Origin: Anaerolineales bacterium
GTDB lineage: Bacteria > Chloroflexota > Anaerolineae > 4572-78 > J111
Reading direction: 5' to 3'
NCBI GenBank assembly: GCA_015075405.1
Contig: JABTUK010000005.1
Location: 709,747-773,746, forward strand
Length of the DNA: 64,000 nt
The notes below the pieces were generated by a model, which saw nothing but the letters and a program-made list of their open reading frames with translations, had not been told where the DNA came from and did not search any database. Within the stretch, counting starts at the first letter, position 1; each line of letters begins with the position of its first letter. The translations under genes were made by a program, and so were the position numbers. Positions 8,244-15,670 of this stretch are shown in pieces.

Positions 8244-9521
8244 CTAAAGGCTCGAATGCCCATTTTTGGGCTTGAGACGATATAACAGTTCACCCGCCTT
8301 CGGTACTAACAAGACGCCTTCGGCTTCCCGGCCGCGCCACTCGTCGAGGTTAAGGCTGTCCGGGTCGAGATAGCCCAGGCAGAGATTGCGGCAGCGTTCC
8401 TCGGGGATGCGGGTGGCCAGGGTGACGCTGATGCGCGGCGACTCCACCCCGGTGGCGGCGTCGTACTCGCCGATGCCGCGCAGGTGGGTGCTGTGGGCCA
8501 GCACCCCGCCGGGATAATGCTTGAATTTGTCCCACTGTTTCAAAAAGTAGTCACGCACGTGATAGCCAATTTCGTCCAGCAGCTTGCCGTGAGTGTAGCT
8601 GATCTCGTCAATGTGGGGGGCGTAAATCACCACCTCGCCGCCGTCGGCGATGGCCGGCTCCATTTTGTACATGCCCTTAGCCGCCGTCCAAATGTCGTCG
8701 TACATTTTCGGCATCACCGACAGAACGCGCTGATAGGGCCGGTCAATAAAGGTGATGTGCAGTTTGGCCGATAGATCGGCGGCAGCTTCATAGGCTTCCT
8801 CCGGCGTACCGATATACAGCCCGGCCAAATCCTCGCCTTTGACGACCATGCTGAAGCACAGTTTGGGCTTGTCAATAAAAGCGGCAGCCTTGTCAATCAC
8901 CCGGCGCACTGGGGTATGTTTGGTGCCGATGACATTGTAGCTGGTGATGACCGCGCCCAGCCAGTGGGAGAAATTGATCACTTCCGGCCCGCCGATGCCA
9001 GGGAAAAAATATTTGTTGCCGCCCGAAAAACCGACCACCTCGTGCGGAAAGGTAGGGCCGCAAACAATAAGCTGGTCGTAGTCAAAAACCATTTTGTTGA
9101 GGCGCACGTCCACCGCCTGGCTCATCAGGCCGCCGGTAATTTCTTCGATTTCGGCCGGGGTAATCTGGCCCAGGGTGACAAAAGTTTCGGGCAGGTCCCA
9201 GCGGTGATTGAAAATATTCACCCTGGCGTATTTATCGGCTCGTTCCTCCGCGGTCAAGCCGACCAGCGTGTTGATGGCCGCCTCGCTCATAGCCTGGTGC
9301 GTGCCCAGGGCAATCAGATAATCAAGCGCCGCCGTACTATCGCCCAGGTATTCGTAAAATAAGCGAAACATCAGCGGAATAGGCGCGGTGCGGGTGCCGT
9401 CGGGGATGATAATCAGCACCCGTTTGCCGGTCAAATTGACCTGGCCCAGAGCCGTCTCCACCAATTCCCGAATTTCCGACTCCGCTAAATATTGGTTTTC
9501 GTAACCTTTGCCAGCTAACAT
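8244..9521 (-). CDS. LarA-family nickel-pincer racemase/epimerase
   Basis: A 425-residue LarA-like protein (DUF2088). The conserved blocks are IPDGTRTAPIPLMFRLF (about residues 39-56), LGTHQAMSEAAI, RWDLPETFVTLGQI, CGPTFPHEVVGFSGGNKYFFPGIGG (about 165-190, including the HEVxGFSGGxK segment that holds the cofactor-binding lysine in LarA) and IGTKHTPVRRVIDKAA. LarA uses a nickel-pincer nucleotide to racemise lactate, and family members act on other 2-hydroxy acids. No larB, larC or larE lies in this window. The start at 9521 follows AAGGAGG. Downstream of uxaE and uxuB on the same strand, it is more likely to act on a sugar acid than on lactate; this is inference. Confidence 0.85.
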   Translation of the reverse strand: MLAGKGYENQYLAESEIRELVETALGQVNLTGKRVLIIIPDGTRTAPIPLMFRLFYEYLGDSTAALDYLIALGTHQAMSEAAINTLVGLTAEERADKYARVNIFNHRWDLPETFVTLGQITPAEIEEITGGLMSQAVDVRLNKMVFDYDQLIVCGPTFPHEVVGFSGGNKYFFPGIGGPEVINFSHWLGAVITSYNVIGTKHTPVRRVIDKAAAFIDKPKLCFSMVVKGEDLAGLYIGTPEEAYEAAADLSAKLHITFIDRPYQRVLSVMPKMYDDIWTAAKGMYKMEPAIADGGEVVIYAPHIDEISYTHGKLLDEIGYHVRDYFLKQWDKFKHYPGGVLAHSTHLRGIGEYDAATGVESPRISVTLATRIPEERCRNLCLGYLDPDSLNLDEWRGREAEGVLLVPKAGELLYRLKPKNGHSSL

Positions 9522-9552
9522 GATAAATCCTCCTTAAAATAATGACGCGATG

Positions 9553-9613
9553 ATTCGTGAGGCGAGGAGGCGAGGAACCCTTTCGCTTCCTCGCCTCTTC
9601 GCCTCCTCGCCGC
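9553..9613. repeat. GCGAGGAGGCGAGG word hairpin
   Basis: GTGAGGCGAGGAGGCGAGGA is followed by complementary TCCTCGCCTCTTCGCCTCCT. It lies between the uxuB stop (9615) and the LarA-like start. It shares its vocabulary with 2048-2192, 41002-41046 and 57855-57990. Confidence 0.75.
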
Positions 9614-9614
9614 C

Positions 9615-10448
9615 TTACACCCCGCTAAACGCCGAAAAGCCGCCATCCACCGGCACCACCACCCCGGTGACAAAGGCCGAGGCGGGCGAGAGCAGCCACA
9701 GCATGGTTCCCAGCAAATCTTCGGGGCTTCCAAAGCGGTTCATGGGGGTATGAGCGATAATGCTCTGGCCGCGGGCGGTTAATTCGCCGGTTTCCTTGTC
9801 GGTCAGCAAAAAGCGGTTCTGCTCGGTTAAAAAGAAGCCGGGGGCAATAGCGTTGACCCGGATGCGGGGCGAATATTCCTGGGCCATGTGGACCGCCAGC
9901 CACTGGGTAAAATTGCTCACCCCGGCTTTGGCCGCCGAGTAGGCCGGGATGCGGGTCAAGGGGCGAAAGGCGTTCATCGAGGAAATATTGAGAATCACCC
10001 CCTCGCCCTGCTCGATCATATATTTGCCAAAAACCTGGCTGGGCAGAATGGTGCCGAGCAAATTAAGATCAAAAACAAAACGCAGGGCGTCGGGCGGCAG
10101 GTCGAAAAAGGATTGGTTGGGATTGGTGGTGGCGCGAGGATTGTTCCCTCCCGCGCCGTTGATCAGGCCATCAATGCGGCCAAACGTGTCAATGACTTTT
10201 TCGGCGGCTTGCTGGAGGGTTTCAGGTTTTAGCACATCGCCGTAAACAACAATCGCCTCACCGATGCTGGTTTCAAAGCGGTGCATCAGGCGTTCGGCCA
10301 GGGCCGGGTCGCGGTCAATGATGGCCACGCTGGCCCCGCAGCCAACCAGGGCGCAAGCCATCTCACCTCCCAAAACTCCGGCCCCCCCGGTGATCACAAT
10401 CGAGCGGCCGGTAAAGTTGTACATCTGATTTAATTCGGCAAAGTCCAT
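9615..10448 (-). CDS. uxuB: SDR D-mannonate oxidoreductase (fructuronate reductase)
   Basis: A 277-residue classical short-chain dehydrogenase. It has VITGGAGVLGGEMACAL (cofactor loop), NGAGGNN, LNISSMNAF with the catalytic Ser, and YSAAKAGVSNF with the catalytic Tyr and Lys. The C-terminus GQSIIAHTPMNRFGSPEDLLGTMLWLLSP...VVPVDGGFSAFSGV is characteristic of the SDR-type mannonate oxidoreductases (YjmF/UxuB group). These interconvert D-fructuronate and D-mannonate with NAD(P)H. I chose the ATG at 10448 because GGAGG precedes it. The longer frame back to 10577 runs through a GGAACT word hairpin and is not plausible. It stands between uxaE and the LarA-like gene on the same strand. Confidence 0.8.
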   Translation of the reverse strand: MDFAELNQMYNFTGRSIVITGGAGVLGGEMACALVGCGASVAIIDRDPALAERLMHRFETSIGEAIVVYGDVLKPETLQQAAEKVIDTFGRIDGLINGAGGNNPRATTNPNQSFFDLPPDALRFVFDLNLLGTILPSQVFGKYMIEQGEGVILNISSMNAFRPLTRIPAYSAAKAGVSNFTQWLAVHMAQEYSPRIRVNAIAPGFFLTEQNRFLLTDKETGELTARGQSIIAHTPMNRFGSPEDLLGTMLWLLSPASAFVTGVVVPVDGGFSAFSGV

Positions 10449-10508
10449 CCTAGACCTCCAAGTTTGAGTTGCGCCCCTAAATAAACATCTAAAATTTACT
10501 TCCCGTTT

Positions 10509-10567
10509 TGAGTTCCTACGAGTTCCCAGGGAACTAAGGGAACTCGTAGGAACTTGGGGGAACTTAT
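10509..10567. repeat. GGAACT word hairpin, copy 2
   Basis: GAGTTCCTACGAGTTCCC pairs with GGGAACTCGTAGGAACT across a very short loop. It lies upstream of uxuB. The other copies are at 3820-3882, 19590-19650 and 22196-22247. Confidence 0.82.
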
Positions 10568-10595
10568 TTTTGGACAATCACTAAGGGGCCTTGAG

Positions 10596-10664
10596 CGATG
10601 TTGCGTCTTGCGTCTTCCGTCTGACCACTGACTACTGACTACTGACTACTGACCACTGACTACC
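10596..10664. repeat. GACTACT / GCGTCTTGC word repeat at the uxaE stop
   Basis: GTTGCGTCTTGCGTCTTCCG is followed by five or more GACTACT/GACCACT units. The TAG stop of uxaE (10660-10662) is formed by the last unit. Similar words occur at 33610-33684 and 59404-59458. Confidence 0.75.
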
Positions 10665-12228
10665 GGCCAAACGGGCCAAGATGCTTGTCAAAATGTCTTT
10701 CCAGCATTTGATAATACGTTTCCTCGTTGCCACGCAGCGCAGCAAAAAAAGGTTCGCGGAAAGCGGGATGAGCCAGCACCGAGCCAAAGGTGACGTGCAG
10801 AACTTCCCGCCCGTGAAAATCGTCGAGCAGGGCGGTCAGCTTGTCGTCCGGCCATTGGGTGATATCGGGCACTTTGGACGCTTCGGCGGAGACGTGATAG
10901 GTGGCGCGGTCGGCGGGGTAGCGTTCCAGGGCAAAAGCGACAATCTCGCGGAAGAGGGCCGGGTTCAGCGCGGCAATGGCTCGCAGCGCTTCCAGATAAC
11001 TGGTCCCGGCGGTTTTGAGGTGGACCAACTCGCCGGCCACCCTGGCCGCAATAGGATAAATGCTGAACTTATCGGAGCCGGAGTGCAAACTGAGTTTGTA
11101 AGGCCCATAGGCTTTAGCCACGGCAAAATGGCGGGCAAAGGATTTTTCAAATTCGGCCAGGTCGCCCTTGTAATCCACACCCTTCTCAAACTCGCCCACA
11201 TAGCGCGGGGCCAGGCTGACCCACTTGACCCCCAGGCGCTTGAGTTCATGCACAATGTAAACGTGCTCGGCCAGGGTGGTGACGGTTTCGGTTTCGTCCA
11301 CGCTCATCTCCAACTCAAAGGGCAGTTCCCCTTTCGCCTCGGCCAGGTGGCGGTACATGCTGACCGTATGAGCCACCGCTCGACCATACTTGGCGGTCGC
11401 CCGCGCCAGTTCGGTCTGGCCGATGGTGAGGCTGAAATCGCCCAGGTCAATGGGCCGGTCGGCCAGACGGCGCTGCGTATCTTCCGGGTCGCTGTCGAGG
11501 ATATGCCAGGGCAGCGCTTCGATTTTGGGCTGCAACTCGCTCACCGGAGCGGTGTTGGCGCTGTTGTCCACGTATTCGCCGGGATCAATGGTAAAGAAGG
11601 TATACCCGGCAGCCACGCAAATATCAATATCGTGGGTTGTTTTCAAGTGGTCGGCGTCGGCCCCAAAGCCATCGCGCCAGCCCTCCTGAAAGACGCCCCA
11701 CATGGCCTCGTCCATGACCTGCTGCGGGGTGCGCCCGGTGCGGGCATTTTCGCGCATGGACTGCTGGGCCAGAATGGGGACCATGGTCGAGCGGCGAACT
11801 GCCCGGATATGGCCCGGCGTCGCCAGCCCCAGCCGGTCGCCGCAGCCGGCTGATTTGCGCAGCCCCAAGGGTCGGGCCACCAGAAAAGGTAGCGTCGCCC
11901 TCAGCGCAGCGGCATTAGCCGGGGTGGTCGGGCCAGTCGTTAAGGTCAACTCAGCATCCTCTACCGTAACTGGTCTCATTTGACCCGAAAAACCAACCTC
12001 CTTACTCCCTACTTCATACTCCCTACTCCCTGTTTCTAAAATCCCCAAATATTTGTCATTGCCCTGCCGGGCCAAGAAAAACAGTTTCCCCTGAGTTGCC
12101 GCAATCGAGCGGGGATAAACCAACAATCCGCTGAGCGACTCCAACTCGGCGGCCAGTTTTTGAGCCTCACCTTCCGGCAGGGCCGGAGCCAATTCATTTG
12201 ACTTTAAATAAGCTAATAAGGTCGTCAT
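10660..12228 (-). CDS. uxaE: Tagaturonate epimerase (UxaE family)
   Basis: A 522-residue protein of the UxaE family (tagaturonate/fructuronate epimerase), which converts D-tagaturonate to D-fructuronate. Recognisable blocks are FLVARPLGLRKSAGCGDRLGLATPGHIRA (about residues 130-160), ARTGRTPQQVMDEAMWGVFQEGWRDGFGADADHLKT, FFTIDPGEYVDN, LEMSVDETETVTTLAEHVYI and KLSLHSGSDKFSIYP, with His and acidic residues suited to metal binding. GTG at 12231 and ATG at 12228 are both possible starts behind AAAGGA. Residues around ETGSREYEVGSKEVG (11994-12036) are encoded by a GGAGTAGGGAGTA word repeat that looks inserted. The first gene of the uxaE-uxuB-larA-like row, divergent from the galacturonokinase-like gene. 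Confidence 0.83.
   Translation of the reverse strand: MTTLLAYLKSNELAPALPEGEAQKLAAELESLSGLLVYPRSIAATQGKLFFLARQGNDKYLGILETGSREYEVGSKEVGFSGQMRPVTVEDAELTLTTGPTTPANAAALRATLPFLVARPLGLRKSAGCGDRLGLATPGHIRAVRRSTMVPILAQQSMRENARTGRTPQQVMDEAMWGVFQEGWRDGFGADADHLKTTHDIDICVAAGYTFFTIDPGEYVDNSANTAPVSELQPKIEALPWHILDSDPEDTQRRLADRPIDLGDFSLTIGQTELARATAKYGRAVAHTVSMYRHLAEAKGELPFELEMSVDETETVTTLAEHVYIVHELKRLGVKWVSLAPRYVGEFEKGVDYKGDLAEFEKSFARHFAVAKAYGPYKLSLHSGSDKFSIYPIAARVAGELVHLKTAGTSYLEALRAIAALNPALFREIVAFALERYPADRATYHVSAEASKVPDITQWPDDKLTALLDDFHGREVLHVTFGSVLAHPAFREPFFAALRGNEETYYQMLERHFDKHLGPFGR
11994..12036. repeat. GGGAGTA word repeat inside the uxaE reading frame
   Basis: CTCCTTACTCCCTACTTCAT and ACTCCCTACTCCC words match the intergenic repeats at 32697-32757 and 42545-42640. 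Here they are in frame within uxaE and encode an atypical Gly/Ser/Glu/Val stretch. Confidence 0.7.
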
Positions 12229-12244
12229 CACTTTAAATTCCTTT

Positions 12245-12272
12245 TTGTCTGCATAAAGAATGATACTATAAT
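12245..12272 (+). promoter_or_regulatory. Sigma-70-like promoter of the galacturonokinase-like gene
   Basis: TTGTCT (12245-12250), a 16-base spacer and TATAAT (12267-12272), ending 35 bases before the start codon at 12308. It lies in the 79-base divergent gap with uxaE. Found by eye. Confidence 0.5.
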
Positions 12273-12307
12273 CAAGGGGTTATCCATTTTACGCTTTTGG
12301 AGGTTTT

Positions 12308-13561
12308 ATGTCCCACCCAGGTTCACCCTCGACGCCCCCGGTCCGTACGGCCCGCCCCGAAGCCGAACGCGTCGAGAGCCTTATCGCCCACTTGAAACGC
12401 CACCCCCAGGTAGACCCGGCCGCCATCGGCGTGGTCCGAGCGCCGCTGCGTATCTGCCCGCTCGGCGCGCATATTGACCACCAACTCGGCCAGGTCACCG
12501 GCATGACTATCAACCAATCTATTCTCATGGCTTTTGCTCCCACCAGCGACAACACGGTTTATGTGGAGAGCCTGGATTTTCAGCCGCCCGTCAGCTTTAA
12601 GCTGAGCGACGTGCCCACTTACACCCCGCGTGATTGGGGCAACTATATTCGCGGGGCCGTGCTGGCCTTGCAGCAAACCCACTCACTCCGGCATGGGCTG
12701 ATTGGCATTGTGGATGGCGAGATGCCGATTGGTGGCCTCAGCTCTTCGGCGGCGGTGACCATTGCTTATCTGCTGGCGCTCCAAGCGGTCAACCACCTGG
12801 AAGAGCCGCCGGAACGCAATGTGGCCCTGGTCCGTTTCACCGAGAACCAATACATCGGCCTCAACAACGGTATTCTCGACCAATCGGTGATTCTTTTTAG
12901 CGAGCCGGGCTGCCTGACCTCGATTGACTGCCAAAACATCCAGGTGGAAAAAATTCCCGGCCCGCCCGCCAACGGCGCTTATGAAATCCTGATTGTCTAT
13001 TCCGGTTTGACCCGCGTACTGGTCGGCACCGATTACAACAACCGCGTGGCCGAATGTCGCGAGGCGGCAGGCTTGCTGCTGGATTACACCGGGCAGACTG
13101 TCCCGCCTGACCCTCGCCTGCGCCATGTGACGCCCGACATTTTTGCCGCCGAAGGCGCGCGCTTGCCGGCCAACCTCCATCGCCGGGCCAGCCACTACTT
13201 TGGCGAAATGCGACGCGTATCCGAGGGGCTGGCTGCTTGGCGCGCCGGCGACCTGACTCGTTTTGGCGCACTCGTTTCGGAGTCGGGCGAGAGTTCAATA
13301 AAAAACTACGAGTGCGGCAGTCCACACCTGATCACCCTGTACGAAACCCTGCGCGAGACGCCCGGCGTCTACGGCACACGTTTCAGCGGCGCAGGCTTTC
13401 GGGGCAACTGCCTGGCCCTGATTGACCCTGCTGCCCGCGAATCCATTGCCGAAGCTATTCACCGCCGCTACCCGCTGGCCCATCCCGATGAAGCCCCAGC
13501 TTACAGCATCCACTTTTGCCAGCCGGATGGGAGGGCGGGGTACGTGATACGTGATGCGTGA
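12308..13561 (+). CDS. GHMP sugar kinase, galacturonokinase-like
   Basis: A 417-residue GHMP kinase. The galactokinase signature appears as RAPLRICPLGAHIDHQLGQVTGMTIN (about residues 42-67) and the ATP loop as GEMPIGGLSSSAAVTIAYLLAL (about 140-160). A third motif is GTRFSGAGFRGNCLAL near residue 360. The string CPLGAHIDHQxGxVxxMTIN is closer to plant galacturonokinase than to galactokinase, which normally has GEHxDY. The expected reaction is D-galacturonate + ATP -> galacturonate 1-phosphate. The next gene encodes a matching nucleotidylyltransferase, and a uronate epimerase is divergent. The last residues (VIRDA) and the TGA stop are encoded by a GTGATACGTGATGCGTGA repeat. Start chosen behind GGAGG. 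Confidence 0.75.
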   Translation: MSHPGSPSTPPVRTARPEAERVESLIAHLKRHPQVDPAAIGVVRAPLRICPLGAHIDHQLGQVTGMTINQSILMAFAPTSDNTVYVESLDFQPPVSFKLSDVPTYTPRDWGNYIRGAVLALQQTHSLRHGLIGIVDGEMPIGGLSSSAAVTIAYLLALQAVNHLEEPPERNVALVRFTENQYIGLNNGILDQSVILFSEPGCLTSIDCQNIQVEKIPGPPANGAYEILIVYSGLTRVLVGTDYNNRVAECREAAGLLLDYTGQTVPPDPRLRHVTPDIFAAEGARLPANLHRRASHYFGEMRRVSEGLAAWRAGDLTRFGALVSESGESSIKNYECGSPHLITLYETLRETPGVYGTRFSGAGFRGNCLALIDPAARESIAEAIHRRYPLAHPDEAPAYSIHFCQPDGRAGYVIRDA

Positions 13562-13592
13562 TTTTTATTTTCTCACGCATCACGTATCACGG
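13541..13592. repeat. TACGTGATACGTGATGCGTG hairpin at the kinase stop
   Basis: The 5' arm encodes the final codons and stop of the kinase. The 3' arm is the complement CTCACGCATCACGTATCACG. Further copies of these words lie at 34757-34812 and 40207-40290. It could serve as a terminator or attenuator before the nucleotidylyltransferase. Confidence 0.82.
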
Positions 13593-13654
13593 GCAAAAAA
13601 TCAACACCGGAAGCACTCAATCTTACCACAACACTCGTCCTGGAGTAACCATTA

Positions 13655-14605
13655 ATGCAAGCCGTAATTTTAGCCGCCGGAAAAGGCTCGCGCCTCAACC
13701 CGATTACCTTAAACCGGACCAAGGCCATGGTCCCCATTCTGGGCAAGCCCATTGTCGAGCGGGTGATGGAGGGCCTGGCCCAGAACGGTATCCAGGATTT
13801 TATCCTGGTTGTCAGCCGGGAAGATGGCGAAGTCAGCCGCTACTTTCAGGAGCAGTCAACCTTGAAGGTGAAGCTGCAATTTGTGATTCAGCCGGAGCGT
13901 TTGGGCATGGCCAATGCCCTTAGCCTGGCCGCGCCCTATCTGCGCAACAGCTTTATCCTTTCCGCCTGCGACAACCTGACCCCGGTTGAGCACGTGGCCG
14001 ATTTGTTAAAAACGCACCAGCAGCAGGCAGCCAATGCCACCTTAAGCCTGATGCAAATTGACCGGGCGCTGTCCAGCCGCACCGGCATCATCGAGTGGCG
14101 TGACGGGCAAATTTCCCGCATTGTCGAGAAACCTTCGCCGGCTGAAGCGCCCTCCGATATTGCCAGCCTGCCCCTCTATGTTTTCTCGCCCAAACTGCTC
14201 GACTATTTACCCCAGGTCAAACTGTCGCCGCGCGGCGAATATGAGCTGCAAGACGCGCTGCAAATGTTAATTGACCACGATGGCCGCGTGACCGGGGTGC
14301 TTACCCCCAGCCGGCTGCAATTGACCAACGCCGCCGATCTGCTGGCCCTCAACCGCCATTATTTGACCACCGGCGGCGACACGCCCCAGTTAGCCCCGCG
14401 CACCGTCGGCCAGCACACCCACCTGATTACCCCGCTGCGCATCGAAGAGGGCACCACCATCGGCCCCGGCTGTGTCATCGGCCCCCGCGTTTACATCGAG
14501 CGCAACTGCCGTATCGGGGCCGACGTGCTGATCAAAGACGCCGTCATCCTGCGCGATACCGTCATCGAAGACGGACGGCAGGTGGTGGGGGAAGTGGTCT
14601 CGTGA
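13655..14605 (+). CDS. Sugar-1-phosphate nucleotidylyltransferase
   Basis: A 316-residue NDP-sugar pyrophosphorylase. The N-terminus AVILAAGKGSRLNPITLNRTKAMVPILGKP carries the G-x-G-x-R nucleotide loop and the K-x-M-x-P-I-x-G-K-P motif. GRVTGVLTPSRL and YELQDALQMLI are typical of the fold. The C-terminal 70 residues are hexapeptide repeats of a left-handed beta helix (RIEEGTTIGPGCVIGPRVYIERNCRIGADVLIKDAVI). Such enzymes make UDP- or dTDP-sugars from sugar 1-phosphates. Its place behind the galacturonokinase-like gene suggests UDP-galacturonate or UDP-glucuronate formation (inference). Start behind GGAG. Confidence 0.83.
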   Translation: MQAVILAAGKGSRLNPITLNRTKAMVPILGKPIVERVMEGLAQNGIQDFILVVSREDGEVSRYFQEQSTLKVKLQFVIQPERLGMANALSLAAPYLRNSFILSACDNLTPVEHVADLLKTHQQQAANATLSLMQIDRALSSRTGIIEWRDGQISRIVEKPSPAEAPSDIASLPLYVFSPKLLDYLPQVKLSPRGEYELQDALQMLIDHDGRVTGVLTPSRLQLTNAADLLALNRHYLTTGGDTPQLAPRTVGQHTHLITPLRIEEGTTIGPGCVIGPRVYIERNCRIGADVLIKDAVILRDTVIEDGRQVVGEVVS

Positions 14606-14800
14606 TTATGTGTCAGGTGTCACGTTTTTTCACTTGACACTTGACACTCTTACACTTGACACTTCCTCACTTGACACTTGACACTCTTACACTTGACACT
14701 CTTACACTTGGCACTCTTACACTTGACACTTGACACTTGACACTTGACACTTGACACTTGACACTTGACACTTGACACTTGACACTTCTACACCTGACAC
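14606..14800. repeat. Long ACTTGACACT array between convergent genes
   Basis: About 190 bases made almost only of CACTTGACACTTGACACT and CTTACACTTGACACT units, preceded by complementary GTGTCAGGTGTCACG. The iolO stop codon and its last codons (QCQV) are read from the array (14788-14800). It separates the convergent nucleotidylyltransferase and iolO genes. There are no spacers of CRISPR length. Confidence 0.85.
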
Positions 14801-15597
14801 TGCCTTAGATATTCAATTGCTCGCTTCGCCCCGGTATCGGCGTCGGGTTTGGGCATAAATTCGCCGGAAACGAAGCCGGTGTAGCCGGTGGCAAACAAGG
14901 TGGTCAGAATTGAGTTAAAATCAATATGACCCGCGCCCGGATGCCAGCGGTTGGAGTCGGCCACGTGAAAGTGGAAGATGCGCTCGCCGCAGGCCCGAAT
15001 ACTCTCCTCGATGGACGGCTCTTCGATATTCATGTGAAATGTGTCCAGCAGCAGACCAAAGTTGTCGGCCCCCACCCGCTCGATCAAGTCCAGCCCGTCG
15101 GCGACGGTGTGAATCAGGTCGGTTTCGTAGCGGTTGAGCGGCTCCAGGGCGTAACGCACCCCATAAGGCGCCGCCGCCGCCGAACATTCCTGCAAGGCTT
15201 CGACCAGGAAGGCCATAGACTGCTCGTGCGTTTGCCCCGCCGGGGTAATCCCCCGAATCAAGCCGAGAATCACCACCGCTTTAAAACGGGCAGCCAGCGG
15301 AATGTGGCTCTTGATCCGCTCGATCGCGGCCCGGCGCACAGCCGGGTCGCTGCTGGTGAAGGACAGCCGCTCCTCACCCCAGGCCTGGCCGGTGCCAATG
15401 GCCGGGACAACCAACCCATGCCGCTGGACAACTGCCTCAAGCTCGTCGGGATTGACCAATTTGGGGTCGCGGATGGCTAATTCTACGCCCTCATAGCCGT
15501 AATCGGCAATTTTGGCAACGTTGGTTTCAAAATCCCCTTTAAAGGCTACCGCTTGAAATTGGGCGGCGTGGGTGGACAGAACGATGGATAGTTTCAT
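14788..15597 (-). CDS. iolO: 5-keto-L-gluconate epimerase, TIM-barrel (IolO type)
   Basis: A 269-residue sugar phosphate isomerase/epimerase (xylose-isomerase-like TIM barrel). The blocks MKLSIVLSTHAAQF, FKGDFETNVAKIADYGYEGVELAIRDP, AIGTGQAWGEERLSF, LEPLNRYETDLIHT, LLLDTFHMNIEEPSI and FHFHVADSNRWHPGAGHIDF hold the metal-binding Glu, Asp and His residues. They closely resemble Thermotoga IolO, which turns 5-keto-L-gluconate into D-tagaturonate. I chose the ATG at 15597, where the family N-terminus begins; an in-frame start at 15621 lies next to the upstream hairpin. Co-oriented behind iolN. The C-terminus ends in a word-repeat array. Confidence 0.8.
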   Translation of the reverse strand: MKLSIVLSTHAAQFQAVAFKGDFETNVAKIADYGYEGVELAIRDPKLVNPDELEAVVQRHGLVVPAIGTGQAWGEERLSFTSSDPAVRRAAIERIKSHIPLAARFKAVVILGLIRGITPAGQTHEQSMAFLVEALQECSAAAAPYGVRYALEPLNRYETDLIHTVADGLDLIERVGADNFGLLLDTFHMNIEEPSIEESIRACGERIFHFHVADSNRWHPGAGHIDFNSILTTLFATGYTGFVSGEFMPKPDADTGAKRAIEYLRQCQV

Positions 15598-15624
15598 GGG
15601 TGGGTCTAAACTCCCTATCATGAA

Positions 15625-15658
15625 AACCGGGGAGTCATTGCTAACTCCCCGGTTTTGG
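15625..15658 (-). terminator. Hairpin between iolN and iolO
   Basis: A perfect inverted repeat AAAACCGGGGAGT / ACTCCCCGGTTTT with a 7- to 8-base loop, 13 bases after the iolN stop. It ends in only four T residues, so it may be a leaky terminator that lowers iolO expression relative to iolN. Confidence 0.7.
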
Positions 15659-15670
15659 TTCCAGTATCAA

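Noticed and set aside
10449..10577. N-terminal extension of the SDR gene
   Set aside because: It would be encoded by the GGAACT hairpin, and the ATG at 10448 has a GGAGG site exactly where family similarity begins.
14606..14800. Possible CRISPR array from the regular ACTTGACACT repeats
   Set aside because: The units are about 10-20 bases and directly adjoining, with no unique spacers of 25-45 bases and no cas genes near.
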